Below are positions 55,587 through 63,878 of a stretch of DNA of 63,878 nucleotides, piece by piece (positions within the stretch are counted from its first letter, which is position 1; every line of letters starts with the position of its first letter). A program made the translations under genes and the position numbers. Under the pieces are notes generated by a model. It made no database searches and was not told where the DNA came from. It saw only the letters and a list, made by a program, of their open reading frames with translations. This DNA is from Bacillota bacterium (lineage in GTDB: Bacteria; Bacillota; Sulfobacillia; Sulfobacillales; JAIMBI01), in the NCBI GenBank assembly GCA_021846565.1, contig JAJZWS010000012.1, positions 1-63,878 on the forward strand, written 5' to 3'.

Positions 55587-56555
55587 TTAGGGGACGAGGT
55601 TGTAGCCCAGCCGCCGACAGAACTCGTGGACAAAGCGTGGCGCGTCGACGGTGAGCGCCACCTCCACCGGGTGGGCCGGGGCCGGGGCGTGTCCACGCGC
55701 GTCCACCACGGTCATGCCGCGCGTGACGGGATCCTGCAGCGCCACGCGGACCGAATACGGTTTGGTCGTGACGATGGTGGGGTCTTCGGCCACGGCCACC
55801 GCCAGTGGGTCGTGCAGCGGACACGTACGATCCCCTGCCGGTGTCCCGGGATTGTAGGCCCGCATGTAAAATTCGGTGGCCGTGGCCAGCACGTCGGCGT
55901 AGGCCCGTTCCGGATCCGGGCCGCCCGTCCGGAGATGCCGGTCCGTCAGGCACGCCTGGTGGGTGACGTCCAGCCCCACCATTGTCACGGGGATGCCGCT
56001 TTGGAACACCAGGTCGGCAGCTTCCGGATCGCCCCAGATGTTGGCTTCGGCCACCGGGGTGACGTTGCCGGGGCAGAAGGCGGCGCCCCCCATCACGACG
56101 ACCCGTGGAATGCGCCGGGCCAGCTCGGGATGCAGGGCCAGCGCCAGCGCCAAGTTGGTCAGGCGCGCCGTGGCCACCAACGTGGTGTCGCCCCCCGCCA
56201 GCGCTGATGCCAGATACTCGGCGGCCGGCTCGGGCTCGGCGTGGCCGCGAACCGGCGGCAGGACCGCCTCCCCCAGCCCGTTGGCACCGTGAAAGGCCTC
56301 GGCCGTATCCACCACGCCTGAGGCGAGCGGGTGGGCAGCCCCTTGGTACACGGGCACCGACCGCCCGGACAGCTCGACGGCCAACAGCGTGTTCTGGGTG
56401 GTAACCTCGATTCCGCCGTTGCCGAAGCAGCTGGTTATCCCGCGGACGTCCAGCCGGGGAGACTCCAAGGCATACCATATTGCCATGGCATCGTCGATGC
56501 CGGTGTCCACATCGAGAATGACCGGGATTCGGTCTTCATCTCCTACGAGGTTCAT
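55587..56555 (-). CDS. Inosine-uridine preferring nucleoside hydrolase
   Basis: This 322-residue enzyme cleaves N-ribosyl bonds of nucleosides. The calcium-binding motif ILDVDTGIDDAMAIWYAL is at the N-terminus, followed by VVVMGGAAFCPGNVTPVAEA and the late LHDPLAVAVAE. The ATG lies behind AAAGGTGGGCGTCT, ahead of which an inverted repeat occurs. It may act with the nearby NCS1-like permease in nucleobase/nucleoside salvage, although a dead IS separates them. Confidence 0.93.
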   Translation of the reverse strand: MNLVGDEDRIPVILDVDTGIDDAMAIWYALESPRLDVRGITSCFGNGGIEVTTQNTLLAVELSGRSVPVYQGAAHPLASGVVDTAEAFHGANGLGEAVLPPVRGHAEPEPAAEYLASALAGGDTTLVATARLTNLALALALHPELARRIPRVVVMGGAAFCPGNVTPVAEANIWGDPEAADLVFQSGIPVTMVGLDVTHQACLTDRHLRTGGPDPERAYADVLATATEFYMRAYNPGTPAGDRTCPLHDPLAVAVAEDPTIVTTKPYSVRVALQDPVTRGMTVVDARGHAPAPAHPVEVALTVDAPRFVHEFCRRLGYNLVP

Positions 56556-56579
56556 AGACGCCCACCTTTGCCACAAGCT

Positions 56580-56600
56580 ACATGATCGAGGAAATCATGT
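56580..56600. promoter_or_regulatory. Inverted repeat upstream of the nucleoside hydrolase gene
   Basis: ACATGAT-(7)-ATCATGT is a perfect 7-bp inverted repeat centred about 35 bases before the start codon, where a repressor operator is expected. It could also form a weak hairpin. Confidence 0.45.
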
Positions 56601-56683
56601 GGACAGTGCCCGTACCGGATCTGGTGCGCGGACAACGCTCACATGGCGCCATGATAGGCGAAGCGCCCGCGGCCCGCCACTGG

Positions 56684-57913
56684 TTATGCCCGCAGCACGA
56701 TCCGCGCGGCGGTGTCCGCACCGTCCTCCGCCGCCAGGGCGACGGTCAGGGCCGTGGGAAACGGTTGGTCCAGGGCCGCCGCCACGGCGGCCGCGAGACT
56801 GTCGGCTGTGAGGCGGCGCCGTGCCACCGAGACACCCGCGCCCAACTGCTCCACGCGCTCGGCCCAGAACCACTGGTCACCAAAGTGCGGCACCACCACC
56901 GACGGGACGCCAGCCGCCAGCGCGGCGGCTGTGGTGCCGGCGCCGCCATGGTGCACCACGGCACCCATGCGCGGGAACAGCCAAGCGTGCGGAACGTCGT
57001 CGACCACCTGAATCGTGGACGACCCCACCCCGGCAATGCCGTTCCAGCCGGAGTGGACCACACCCCGGCGACCCACGCGCGCGAGCGCCGCCTCCACCAG
57101 GCTCCGCACGGCTGCGGGATCTGGTTGGGCCAGGCTGCCGAATCCCACGTAGATGGGTGGGGGGCCCTCCTCCAAAAACGTCGCCAACGCGGGCGGGGGC
57201 GTGAAGTGGGGCGGGGGCGCAAGGCGCCAGTAGCCCGTCAGATGCGCGTTGGGCGGCCAGTCGCCAGGCCGCGGCACCACGGTCGGGCTCACCGCCACCA
57301 CGCACTCCTCGTCGCGCAGCGCATGGGCGAACGGGACGTCGCGAGGGACCACGAGGCCCGGCACCCGTGCGGTCAGACGCACTGCCCCCGGGCGCGCCTG
57401 CTGCCAAAACATGCGGAGCGCGGCATCGTGAGACCAGCGCTTCAGCAGGCGGCCGGGGACGGGAAACGGCAGGGCCGGGCTGGCGAATGCGCCGGTGGGC
57501 AGCAGCGGCTGCAGGTGGGCGGCCACGGCGCGCAGGCCCAGGTGCTGTGCCAGGTAGTGCCCTTGAAACGCAAATGTTGAGTACACCAGCACGTCGCGGT
57601 CCTGCATGGCGGCTTCGGCGGCGTCCCACGTGGGGAGCGCCAGGTGCTCGGTGAGCTGCCGAAACGCGGTAAGAAAGCGCCCCACATTTTTGCCGGAGGT
57701 GAGCGCACGGCGGCCCGCCGGCGTGGCCATGAGCTCGGCCGGATCGCCCGGCAGGGGTGCAAACGCCACCTGATAGCGGTCCGCCAGCGGACGAAAGCGC
57801 TCGTGGGTGGCCAGCCGCACGTCGGCCCCCTGCCGCTTAAGCGCCAGCGCCAGCGCCACAAATGGCTCCACATCCCCTCGACTGCCGACCGTCAAGAGCC
57901 CCACCCGGGTCAT
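56684..57913 (-). CDS. UGT-type glycosyltransferase (GT1 family)
   Basis: This 409-residue GT-B enzyme resembles bacterial sterol/macrolide glycosyltransferases. The N-terminus VGLLTVGSRGDVEPFVALAL is the lipid/sterol-GT type. The donor site contains VVHHGGAGTTAAALAAGVPS followed by VVPHFGDQWFWAERV. The ATG lies behind GGAGGTTGGCGC. It transfers a sugar from UDP/dTDP donors to a small lipophilic acceptor. It is divergent from the acyl-CoA synthetase. Confidence 0.92.
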   Translation of the reverse strand: MTRVGLLTVGSRGDVEPFVALALALKRQGADVRLATHERFRPLADRYQVAFAPLPGDPAELMATPAGRRALTSGKNVGRFLTAFRQLTEHLALPTWDAAEAAMQDRDVLVYSTFAFQGHYLAQHLGLRAVAAHLQPLLPTGAFASPALPFPVPGRLLKRWSHDAALRMFWQQARPGAVRLTARVPGLVVPRDVPFAHALRDEECVVAVSPTVVPRPGDWPPNAHLTGYWRLAPPPHFTPPPALATFLEEGPPPIYVGFGSLAQPDPAAVRSLVEAALARVGRRGVVHSGWNGIAGVGSSTIQVVDDVPHAWLFPRMGAVVHHGGAGTTAAALAAGVPSVVVPHFGDQWFWAERVEQLGAGVSVARRRLTADSLAAAVAAALDQPFPTALTVALAAEDGADTAARIVLRA

Positions 57914-57983
57914 GCGCCAACCTCCATTCGTCCACTCGGTGCCCGTCCTTGGTCTCTTCTTCAGGGTAATGGATTGTCTCCAT

Positions 57984-58011
57984 GGCGCCGAGGGCGCCCC
58001 ATTTGTATACT
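57984..58011 (+). promoter_or_regulatory. Operator-like dyad and -10 box in the divergent region
   Basis: GGCGCC-GAG-GGCGCC (57984-57998) is followed eight bases later by TATACT (58006-58011), ahead of the acyl-CoA synthetase gene. The dyad would cover the -35 position, so a repressor bound there could block transcription. It could also act on the divergent glycosyltransferase gene. Confidence 0.5.
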
Positions 58012-58091
58012 GAGCGCAACCCGTGCAGGGAGAGGGCGTCCGGTCACCCGGCCCCGTCCTAGATCACCAGAAGGATGTGAGGTGCGCAAGG

Positions 58092-59576
58092 ATGCTCACG
58101 ATTGGTGAAGCGCTGCGCTCGGCGAGCCAGCGGCATCGGAACAAGACCGCCCTGGTGTTTGGCGCCGAGACGCTGACGTATGGCGAGCTGGACCGGCGGG
58201 TGAATCAGTTTGCCAACGCGCTCGCGGCCTGGGGGGTGGCGGCGGGGGATCGGGTGGGGCTCTTGTTGCCCAACGGCCTGTGGATGGCCGTGGCCTATTT
58301 CGGGGCAGCGCGGGCTGGAGCCGTCGCGGTGCCGGTGAATCTCCGATGGGCCGCTCCGGAAGTCCAATACGTGCTGGCGGACGCCCAGGTGCGACTGGTG
58401 CTGGCCGACGAAGACTTTCGGGCCCTGCTGCCGCCCGCCCCGCACATCCACGTGGGACGCGCGTGGCAGGATGCCGTGCTGGCGGCCAGCGCTCTGGATC
58501 CCCAGGTGGTGGTGCAGGAGACTGACCCGTGGGTGATCGTGTACACGTCGGGCACCACGGGCCGGCCCAAGGGGGCGGTGCGGGACCACCGGTCCAACCT
58601 CATGATTGCGCTGGTGCTGCTGGCTGAGCTGTCCATCACCACCGAGGACGTGGGGATGGCGCTCTTGCCCATGTTTCACGTCAACTCCATGTGGTTTGTG
58701 ACGCTCTCGCTGATTATCGGGACCACGTGCGTGATTTACCCGCACCGGACGTTCCATCCCGGCCATATTGTCGAGGCGTTCAACACGCACCAGGTGACGT
58801 ATTCGATGTTTGTGCCCAGCATGCTGGCCATGCTGGCCGATGCGGCCGAGCGCGGCGCGCTGGAGCCGTCGCACCTCCGCGTTGCGCTGACGTCCTCGGC
58901 GCCCTTGGACCTGGCGTTGCGCGACCGCCTGTTGCGCGTGTTTCCGCACGCACGGCTTTATGACATCTATGGGGCGACCGAGTACGGCGGCGTGACCCTG
59001 ATGCAGCATGCGCCCGATGAGGCGGTGGGCAGCGTGGGCTGGCCGGTGGTGGGCGCGTCGGTGCGCATCATGGGCGAGGAGGGCCATCCCGTCGCGCCCG
59101 GCGCGGTGGGGGAAGTCTACGTCCAAGCGCCGAGCCTCATGCGGGAATACTGGCAAAATCCCGAGGCGACCCGGGCCGCCCGGGACGATGACGGGTACCT
59201 GACGCTCGGGGACATGGGATACCAGGATGAGGCCGGGCGGCTGTGGCTGGTGGACCGCAAGCAGGACATGATGATCGTGGCCGGCGAAAACGTGTACCCG
59301 CGCGAAGTGGAAGACGTGCTGCTGGAAAACCCGGACGTGTTGATGGCCGCCGCCGTGGGCCTCCCCGACCCCAAGCGGGGGCAGGTGGTGGTGGCGGCGG
59401 TCGTGCCCCACGCCGGCCGCACCCCGGACGTCGAGGCGCTGCGCGACGCCTGCCGGGCCAAGCTGGCCGACTACAAGCGGCCGCGGGACATTCGGGTGAT
59501 GGCCGAACTTCCGACGGGTCCCACAGGCAAGGTGGTGCGCCGTCTGGTGCGGGAGGGGTGGGACGGGGCCCACTGA
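58092..59576 (+). CDS. Acyl-CoA synthetase (AMP-forming)
   Basis: This 494-residue ANL-superfamily ligase activates a carboxylic acid to its CoA thioester. The AMP-binding loop is IVYTSGTTGRPKGAVRDH, the A5 region YDIYGATEYGGV, the hinge LVDRKQDMMIVAGENVYPRE and the catalytic Lys in PTGPTGKVVRRLV. The ATG at 58092 follows GAGGTGCGCAAGG. It is close in organisation to FadD3/medium-chain and aromatic-acid ligases. The specificity cannot be read from the sequence. Confidence 0.93.
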   Translation: MLTIGEALRSASQRHRNKTALVFGAETLTYGELDRRVNQFANALAAWGVAAGDRVGLLLPNGLWMAVAYFGAARAGAVAVPVNLRWAAPEVQYVLADAQVRLVLADEDFRALLPPAPHIHVGRAWQDAVLAASALDPQVVVQETDPWVIVYTSGTTGRPKGAVRDHRSNLMIALVLLAELSITTEDVGMALLPMFHVNSMWFVTLSLIIGTTCVIYPHRTFHPGHIVEAFNTHQVTYSMFVPSMLAMLADAAERGALEPSHLRVALTSSAPLDLALRDRLLRVFPHARLYDIYGATEYGGVTLMQHAPDEAVGSVGWPVVGASVRIMGEEGHPVAPGAVGEVYVQAPSLMREYWQNPEATRAARDDDGYLTLGDMGYQDEAGRLWLVDRKQDMMIVAGENVYPREVEDVLLENPDVLMAAAVGLPDPKRGQVVVAAVVPHAGRTPDVEALRDACRAKLADYKRPRDIRVMAELPTGPTGKVVRRLVREGWDGAH

Positions 59577-59670
59577 AGTCAGCCTGGCGTATCGTGCAGG
59601 TATCTCTTGGCCGAGGACTACGATGGCGGCGCTGGTCGCACACCGAAACAAGCGAGCGACGGGCCGCCGG

Positions 59671-60540
59671 TTAAGGGCGCTGAAATTGATACTCCTCGAC
59701 GTCGGTGACGGGCCGGTACCCAATCCGCTGATACAGTCGGTTGGACGTGGGATTGGCCAAGTCGGTGAAGAGAAAGCAACGCTGGCGCCCGCTGGCCAAC
59801 AGGGCCTGGCTTAAGTCGGCCACCAGTGCCGACGCGTATCCGTGTCCCCGCGCTGTCGGGGGGGTATACACCGGACCCAGGCGAATCCCGGTGGGCGTCG
59901 GCCCACCATAACCCGCCAGCGACACCGGGTCCCCGTCCTCCCAAAGGTCGAGGCCGCCGTCAGCGCTGGTCAGACGCTGTCGCAGTGTCGCGGCCGCTAC
60001 CGTCCGGGCATCCCCGCGAGTGCCGCCGGCGCCGGACTCCGCGAAAAACGCCGTCAGCCACTCCATAAGGAGTCCTTGGTCCTGAAGGGTGGCGGTGCGA
60101 CGGCGACCGGAAACCGCGGGGGGCGGAATTACCCGGGACAACTCGTAGATACGTTCGGCCATGGTCCGCAGCGAAACCTGGCTGGTGCGCCGCGCCCATC
60201 CGTCGGCCGCCCCCTCCGCCACCGCCCGCGGGCCCAAGAGACCGGGCAGGTCCGGGTACAGGGCCCAGACGTCGTCCAACAGCGCATTGGGGGCGCCCAG
60301 GTCCTCGCTGCGGGAAAGCACCAGGAAGCGGGGCGGTGTCCGAATGGCGGCCATCACCACGTCGCCGTCGGCGCGTTCCACGGTCGCCAGATAGGCAGGC
60401 AGGCTGTAGGCGTCCGGTTGGGTGTCAAGCGTGTGGGCCAAACCGAACAAGAGGTTCTCGGCGGCTTCGTGGCGCGCGAGAAATGGGCCCGCCCGCCCCA
60501 AGAATTCGGTGGGCCGATGCCGCAGGACCGTAAGTCGCAT
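59671..60540 (-). CDS. GNAT family acetyltransferase
   Basis: This 289-residue protein has an N-terminal half of unknown role and a C-terminal GNAT domain. The loop RLGPVYTPPTARGHGYASAL contains the R-G-x-G-x-A acetyl-CoA site, and TDLANPTSNRLYQRIGYRPV is the typical closing block. The ATG at 60540 lies behind GGGAGGGGAGGCGTCGGAGG. It is convergent with the acyl-CoA synthetase. Its layout (extra N-domain plus GNAT) matches the GNAT at 22949. Confidence 0.88.
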   Translation of the reverse strand: MRLTVLRHRPTEFLGRAGPFLARHEAAENLLFGLAHTLDTQPDAYSLPAYLATVERADGDVVMAAIRTPPRFLVLSRSEDLGAPNALLDDVWALYPDLPGLLGPRAVAEGAADGWARRTSQVSLRTMAERIYELSRVIPPPAVSGRRRTATLQDQGLLMEWLTAFFAESGAGGTRGDARTVAAATLRQRLTSADGGLDLWEDGDPVSLAGYGGPTPTGIRLGPVYTPPTARGHGYASALVADLSQALLASGRQRCFLFTDLANPTSNRLYQRIGYRPVTDVEEYQFQRP

Positions 60541-60884
60541 CCTCCGACGCCTCCCCTCCCGGTGGGTTTGCCTCTCCAAGCGCCGTGCTTCCGTGTGGTA
60601 CTTCCGTAGCGTCCGTATGGACCGTCCCCGCTAGCCTCGACAAGAACGCAGGGTGGGTGGCCGGGCGCCCCACGAACTCAACGGAGGTCCCGTCGATGGC
60701 GTATGATACCACGGGGCGCGCGTGGGTGCCTTCTCAGCATCCGGGTCGTCATCGGTCATGAGGCCCACTGTCGTGGCCAGGGCCGCACCCCGATCGCCGC
60801 GCCGGCAACCCATGGTCCGTCCGAGGCGTTTGACGTGCAGAGACGTTGGGCATCGGGTCACCGCGACGGCAGGGGGCATTGTCG
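60541..60884 (+). other. Divergent intergenic region
   Basis: This lies between the leftward GNAT gene and the rightward secreted protein. A TATGAT near 60699-60704 might be a -10 box for rightward transcription but lacks a clear -35. No small gene is recognised. Confidence 0.35.
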
Positions 60885-61736
60885 ATGCGACGGCGTACGA
60901 AGAGGTTGGCCATCGCCGCCAGCTTGGGGGCAGTCTTGGTGGTGGCGGGCGGTTCGAGCTTCCTACCCCCCGGTTCCACGGTGCACGTCGCGCTGCACCC
61001 GGGATGGTGGCCCACGCCCGCCGTCGCTTGGGCGCCGTCCACGATGACGACCGGCGTCCCGGTCCCACCCGGGGCTCGGAAAAGCGTGGCGGCTTTTCCC
61101 TTGCCGATCGATCCCCTCCCGAGCGCAGCCCACGTCATGGTGGGGGAGGCCGAGTACCGCGTCCCGATGGCGAGCGGAATCGGGGCCTGGTATGACCGGG
61201 CGTTTGCCCGGCGGGACTGGGCGTCGTCGGGTTCCGCGCAGTCCGGGAATGCCTCCGGCATCGCCAGTCAGATGGAGTCCTTCACGCCCTCTCTGCAGGC
61301 GACGGGGCTGACGGTGAATGTGTCCTGGGCGCCTGACGGCGCAGGGTCGAGCCTAGTGCAGTACTGGATCACCGATGTGCTGCTCCCGCCGCGGCCGGCG
61401 TCGACCCACCTGCCCAGCAACATCGTGAAGGTGGTCCTGCATCCCATCGACAACGTCTCGGCGCGCTCGCTCTCCCGCACCGAGACCAATCCCGCGTGGA
61501 TCCGGCGGCTGGTGCGACTCGTCAACGCCCTGCCCACCTCGGCCGGTGGTGTGAGCCATGGGTGTCCGCCCACCGGTGGGGTGAGGCTCACCCTGTATCC
61601 CCAGAACGGGCCACCGATCGCGCTGACCGCCAGTTGCGACACGGTGGCGGTGAAGGGCACGCTCCTCGCCGACTCGCATTTCGCGGTGGGAAAAATGGTG
61701 GAGGCGCAATTTCCCGCCTCCACCTTCGGGGGCTGA
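60885..61736 (+). CDS. Secreted protein of unknown function
   Basis: This 283-residue protein has an N-terminal basic region and signal-peptide/anchor helix (MRRRTKRLAIAASLGAVLVV). A linker leads to a folded part with ASGIGAWYDRAFARRDWASS and a C-terminal beta-rich part with two cysteines (VSHGCPPTGGVRLTLY and LTASCDTV), possibly disulfide-linked. The ATG follows GGCAGGGGGCATTGTCG. It is the last accessory gene before the rplM promoter. Confidence 0.72.
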   Translation: MRRRTKRLAIAASLGAVLVVAGGSSFLPPGSTVHVALHPGWWPTPAVAWAPSTMTTGVPVPPGARKSVAAFPLPIDPLPSAAHVMVGEAEYRVPMASGIGAWYDRAFARRDWASSGSAQSGNASGIASQMESFTPSLQATGLTVNVSWAPDGAGSSLVQYWITDVLLPPRPASTHLPSNIVKVVLHPIDNVSARSLSRTETNPAWIRRLVRLVNALPTSAGGVSHGCPPTGGVRLTLYPQNGPPIALTASCDTVAVKGTLLADSHFAVGKMVEAQFPASTFGG

Positions 61737-61743
61737 CCGCCGC

Positions 61744-61773
61744 TTGACGCCGGAGTTGCCCTATTGCTACACT
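61744..61773 (+). promoter_or_regulatory. rplM-rpsI promoter
   Basis: TTGACG (61744-61749) and TACACT (61768-61773) are 18 bases apart, a good sigma-A promoter about 65 bases before rplM. It starts eight bases after the stop of the secreted-protein gene, so the ribosomal genes have their own transcript. The bases after the -10 (GACACGCGGCTTCAA) resemble those at 49935. Confidence 0.75.
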
Positions 61774-61837
61774 GACACGCGGCTTCAATGCGGGTGTACC
61801 AACTCCCGCCAGATGACCAAGACGACGGAGGGATCTC

Positions 61838-62272
61838 GTGTCGACCTACATGGCTCGTCCTGCGGAAATCACGCGGACGTGGTACGTGATTGACGCAGCG
61901 GGCAAGCCATTGGGCCGGGTGGCCACCGAGGTGGCCACGCTCTTGCGCGGCAAACACAAGCCCATTTACACCCCGCATCTGGACACCGGTGATCACGTGA
62001 TTATCGTGAACGCTGAAAAAGTTGTCCTGACGGGACGGAAGCTTCAGCAAAAGATTTACTTTCATTACTCGGGCTACCCCGGTGGCGGCAAGCGCGAGGT
62101 GTACAGCCGACTCATGAAGCGTCGGCCGGAATTTGCGGTGGAGAAGGCGATCCGCGGGATGCTACCCAAGAACAGCTTGGGTCGCGACATGTTCCGGAAG
62201 CTCCGCGTCTACCGGGGCCCGGAACATCCGCATGCGGGTCAGCAGCCGACCGTGTGGGAGGTCAGAGGCTAA
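61838..62272 (+). CDS. rplM: 50S ribosomal protein L13
   Basis: L13 (144 aa) is an early 23S rRNA binder. The core runs [20 protein letters not shown], then [20 protein letters not shown] and the C-terminal [17 protein letters not shown]. The GTG is behind ACGGAGGGATCTC. In many Firmicutes truA precedes it directly; here truA is about 46 kb away. Confidence 0.97.
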   Translation: MSTYMARPAEITRTWYVIDAAGKPLGRVATEVATLLRGKHKPIYTPHLDTGDHVIIVNAEKVVLTGRKLQQKIYFHYSGYPGGGKREVYSRLMKRRPEFAVEKAIRGMLPKNSLGRDMFRKLRVYRGPEHPHAGQQPTVWEVRG

Positions 62273-62273
62273 C

Positions 62274-62669
62274 ATGGCGGATGTCGTACAAGTGTGGGGC
62301 ACCGGCCGCCGCAAGAACGCGGTGGCCCGGGTGCGCATCATGCCCGGTACGGGCGAGTTTCGGGTGAACGGGCGCACGGTCGAGCAGTACTTCCCCACCA
62401 ACAACCAGCGGCTGGTGATTTTTCAGCCGTTGAAGGCGCTGTCGGCTGACGGGCGCTTTGACGTCATTGTGAAGGTGCACGGGGGCGGGGTGTCGGGTCA
62501 GGCGGGCGCGGTGCGTCATGGCTTGGCGCGCGCGCTGGTGAGCCTGGACCACAATTTTCGGGCCCAGCTGAAGCGCGAAGGCTATCTCACCCGCGACGCC
62601 CGCATGAAGGAACGCCGCAAGTACGGCTTGAAGAAGGCTCGCAAGCGGCCGCAGTTTTCCAAGCGCTGA
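62274..62669 (+). CDS. rpsI: 30S ribosomal protein S9
   Basis: S9 (131 aa) reaches the P site with its C-terminal tail [12 protein letters not shown], which is intact. Its block [20 protein letters not shown] is diagnostic. The ATG comes one base after the rplM stop. The frame is open upstream within rplM, but this start gives the family length. Confidence 0.97.
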   Translation: MADVVQVWGTGRRKNAVARVRIMPGTGEFRVNGRTVEQYFPTNNQRLVIFQPLKALSADGRFDVIVKVHGGGVSGQAGAVRHGLARALVSLDHNFRAQLKREGYLTRDARMKERRKYGLKKARKRPQFSKR

Positions 62670-62674
62670 TCGCA

Positions 62675-62698
62675 CGCCGCCCACCGGGCGGCGTTTTT
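62675..62698 (+). terminator. Intrinsic terminator of rplM-rpsI
   Basis: CGCCGCCC-ACC-GGGCGGCG is a perfect 8-bp stem followed by TTTTT, beginning six bases after the rpsI stop codon. It ends the ribosomal transcript before cwlD. Confidence 0.93.
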
Positions 62699-62762
62699 CC
62701 TGGGCACGGGATGCATACCCTGTCTGGAGTCGTCCGAGAAGCGACAGGGTGGAGGCGGCGCG

Positions 62763-63485
62763 TTGCGCAACTTCTGGCGTGCCATGGCCGCCGTGGGGCT
62801 GGCGCTGGCGGCGCTCGGCGTGGGCGCCCGCGTTTGGTCGGCCGGCGGCGGGGCGCCCCGCGCCGTGGCGCCCTACGTCGGCATGCTGGCGGGGCGTACC
62901 ATCGTCATCGATCCCGGCCACGGCGGCTGGGATCCGGGCGCTGTCAATCGCCGGGCTCGCGAAGCCGACATCAACCTGGCGGTGGCCGAAATGCTGCGCG
63001 GCCTGCTGGAGGACGCCGGCGCCCGGGTCCTCCTCACGTGGTCGGCGGCGCATCCCATCCCGGCCCATCGCAAGTATCGGGTGCAGGCCCGCTCACTGTG
63101 GATCAACCGCCAGCAGGCAGACGTGCTTATCGATATTCATACGAACATCGGGTCCGGCGGGGTTGGGCCCCAGGTGTTTTACTGGGATGGCATCGCGTCG
63201 CGCGTGTTGGCCGATGCGATCCAAGAAGAGCTGTCGGGGTTCACCGGAACGCATCGGCGGGTGACGCGCATCAACCAGTACGTGTTGCGCTACAGCGCCA
63301 TTCCGGCGGTGAACGTCGAGGTGGGTTTTTTGTCGCATGCCCAGGAAGCTTTACGACTGACGACCGCCCAGTACCAGCGAGACCTGGCGTGGTGCATCTT
63401 TGTGGGGCTGCTCAGGTGGTTCGTGGGCGGCAGCGCCCCGCCGGAGTATCTCGCACCGCCGCGTCCCGCGGAGCTGCTCCGGTAG
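62763..63485 (+). CDS. cwlD: N-acetylmuramoyl-L-alanine amidase CwlD
   Basis: This 240-residue zinc amidase has a leading anchor helix (MRNFWRAMAAVGLALAALGV) and the Amidase_3 domain. TIVIDPGHGGWDPGAVN carries the first His, ADINLAVAEML the Glu, IDIHTNIG the second His and VNVEVGFLSH the last Glu. CwlD starts muramic-lactam formation in the spore cortex, and the rpsI-cwlD neighbourhood is typical of spore formers. It starts at a TTG with GGTGGAGGCGGCG upstream. The family assignment is firm, the sporulation role is inferred. Confidence 0.9.
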   Translation: MRNFWRAMAAVGLALAALGVGARVWSAGGGAPRAVAPYVGMLAGRTIVIDPGHGGWDPGAVNRRAREADINLAVAEMLRGLLEDAGARVLLTWSAAHPIPAHRKYRVQARSLWINRQQADVLIDIHTNIGSGGVGPQVFYWDGIASRVLADAIQEELSGFTGTHRRVTRINQYVLRYSAIPAVNVEVGFLSHAQEALRLTTAQYQRDLAWCIFVGLLRWFVGGSAPPEYLAPPRPAELLR

Positions 63486-63554
63486 GGACCCGGCGGCCGC
63501 AGACTTCGAGCCGCCAGACGGTATACTACCGCTGGAGGGAGGCGGCCAACCACC

Positions 63555-63878
63555 ATGCATGGCCCAGCAGAGGCAAAAAATGTTCGTGTGATCGGGGTGC
63601 CCCTGGACTATGGCGCAGACCGCCGAGGGGTGGACATGGGTCCCAGCGCCATTCGGTATGCGGATTTGCATGAACGCTTGAAGCGCATCGGCCACACGGT
63701 CTCAGATGTGGGCAACATTCCCGTGCCAGTGCCCGAGAGCCGCGACCGCCAAGACCAGCATCTGAAATTTCTGCCAGAGATCGTCAAGGTCAACCGGGTG
63801 TTGGCGCGGGCTGTGGAACGGGCATTCCAAGAGGGGGACTTTCCCCTGGTCCTGGGCGGCGACCACTCGCTGGCCATG
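63555..63878 (+). CDS. rocF: Arginase/agmatinase family protein, 5' part
   Basis: The first 108 residues of an arginase are seen before the window ends. VRVIGVPLDYGADRRGVDMG, PSAIRYADLHERL and the metal-binding LVLGGDHSLAM are diagnostic and closer to arginase than to agmatinase. The ATG lies behind GGAGGGAGGCGGCC. A TATACT box sits about 30 bases upstream (63522-63527). Arginase yields ornithine and urea; with the proline dehydrogenase and spermidine synthase in this window it would belong to arginine/proline/polyamine metabolism. Confidence 0.9.
   Translation, partial: MHGPAEAKNVRVIGVPLDYGADRRGVDMGPSAIRYADLHERLKRIGHTVSDVGNIPVPVPESRDRQDQHLKFLPEIVKVNRVLARAVERAFQEGDFPLVLGGDHSLAM

Overview
The window is high-G+C DNA, probably from a spore-forming Firmicute of a Sulfobacillus/Thermaerobacter-like lineage. 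That placement is an inference. It rests on a Firmicute-type S10-spc-alpha gene order, an ECF transporter module followed by truA, the rplM-rpsI-cwlD block (CwlD is a spore-cortex amidase), a zinc-binding short S14, strong AGGAGG ribosome binding sites and frequent GTG/TTG starts.

Region 1 (1-15494) is a core operon read left to right: the end of rpsS, then rplV-rpsC-rplP-rpmC-rpsQ-rplN-rplX-rplE-rpsZ-rpsH-rplF-rplR-rpsE-rpmD-rplO-secY-adk-map-infA-rpmJ-rpsM-rpsK-rpsD-rpoA-rplQ-ecfA1-ecfA2-ecfT-truA. Spacing is tight and many stop/start codons overlap. Several proteins (S14, S4, L24, L36, Adk) carry intact four-ligand zinc sites.

Region 2 (15505-61736) is about 46 kb of accessory DNA lying between truA and rplM, genes that sit next to each other in many Firmicutes. 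It holds a proline dehydrogenase/flavin reductase pair; an MscS channel; a tiny zinc-ribbon protein with its own terminator; a prolyl oligopeptidase coupled to a phosphatase-fold protein without catalytic residues; a glycosylasparaginase and a GNAT protein; a Cys/Thr-rich spore-coat-like protein; an ABC exporter with two tandem paralogous permeases; an L,D-transpeptidase beside a beta-lactamase-fold protein; a six-gene leftward catabolic operon whose CoA-transferase-like pair resembles the mycobacterial IpdAB steroid-ring enzymes; an MMPL transporter; a second ABC transporter behind a leader peptide and an intrinsic terminator; spermidine synthase; a nucleoside hydrolase; a glycosyltransferase; and an acyl-CoA synthetase. 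Between these lie three intact toxin-antitoxin pairs with PIN-domain toxins and three different antitoxin folds, two decayed PIN loci, four decayed transposase genes of different families (IS4, IS630, IS110 and a DUF4338-type fragment), a decayed amidohydrolase and a decayed membrane-anchored protein. This makes it a long-lived insertion hotspot.

Region 3 (about 61744-63878) returns to core genes: a promoter, rplM-rpsI, a strong terminator, cwlD, and the 5' end of an arginase gene cut by the window edge. The rplM promoter and its first transcribed bases closely resemble the promoter of the leader-peptide/ABC operon at about 49.9 kb.

No rRNA, tRNA or CRISPR array was seen.
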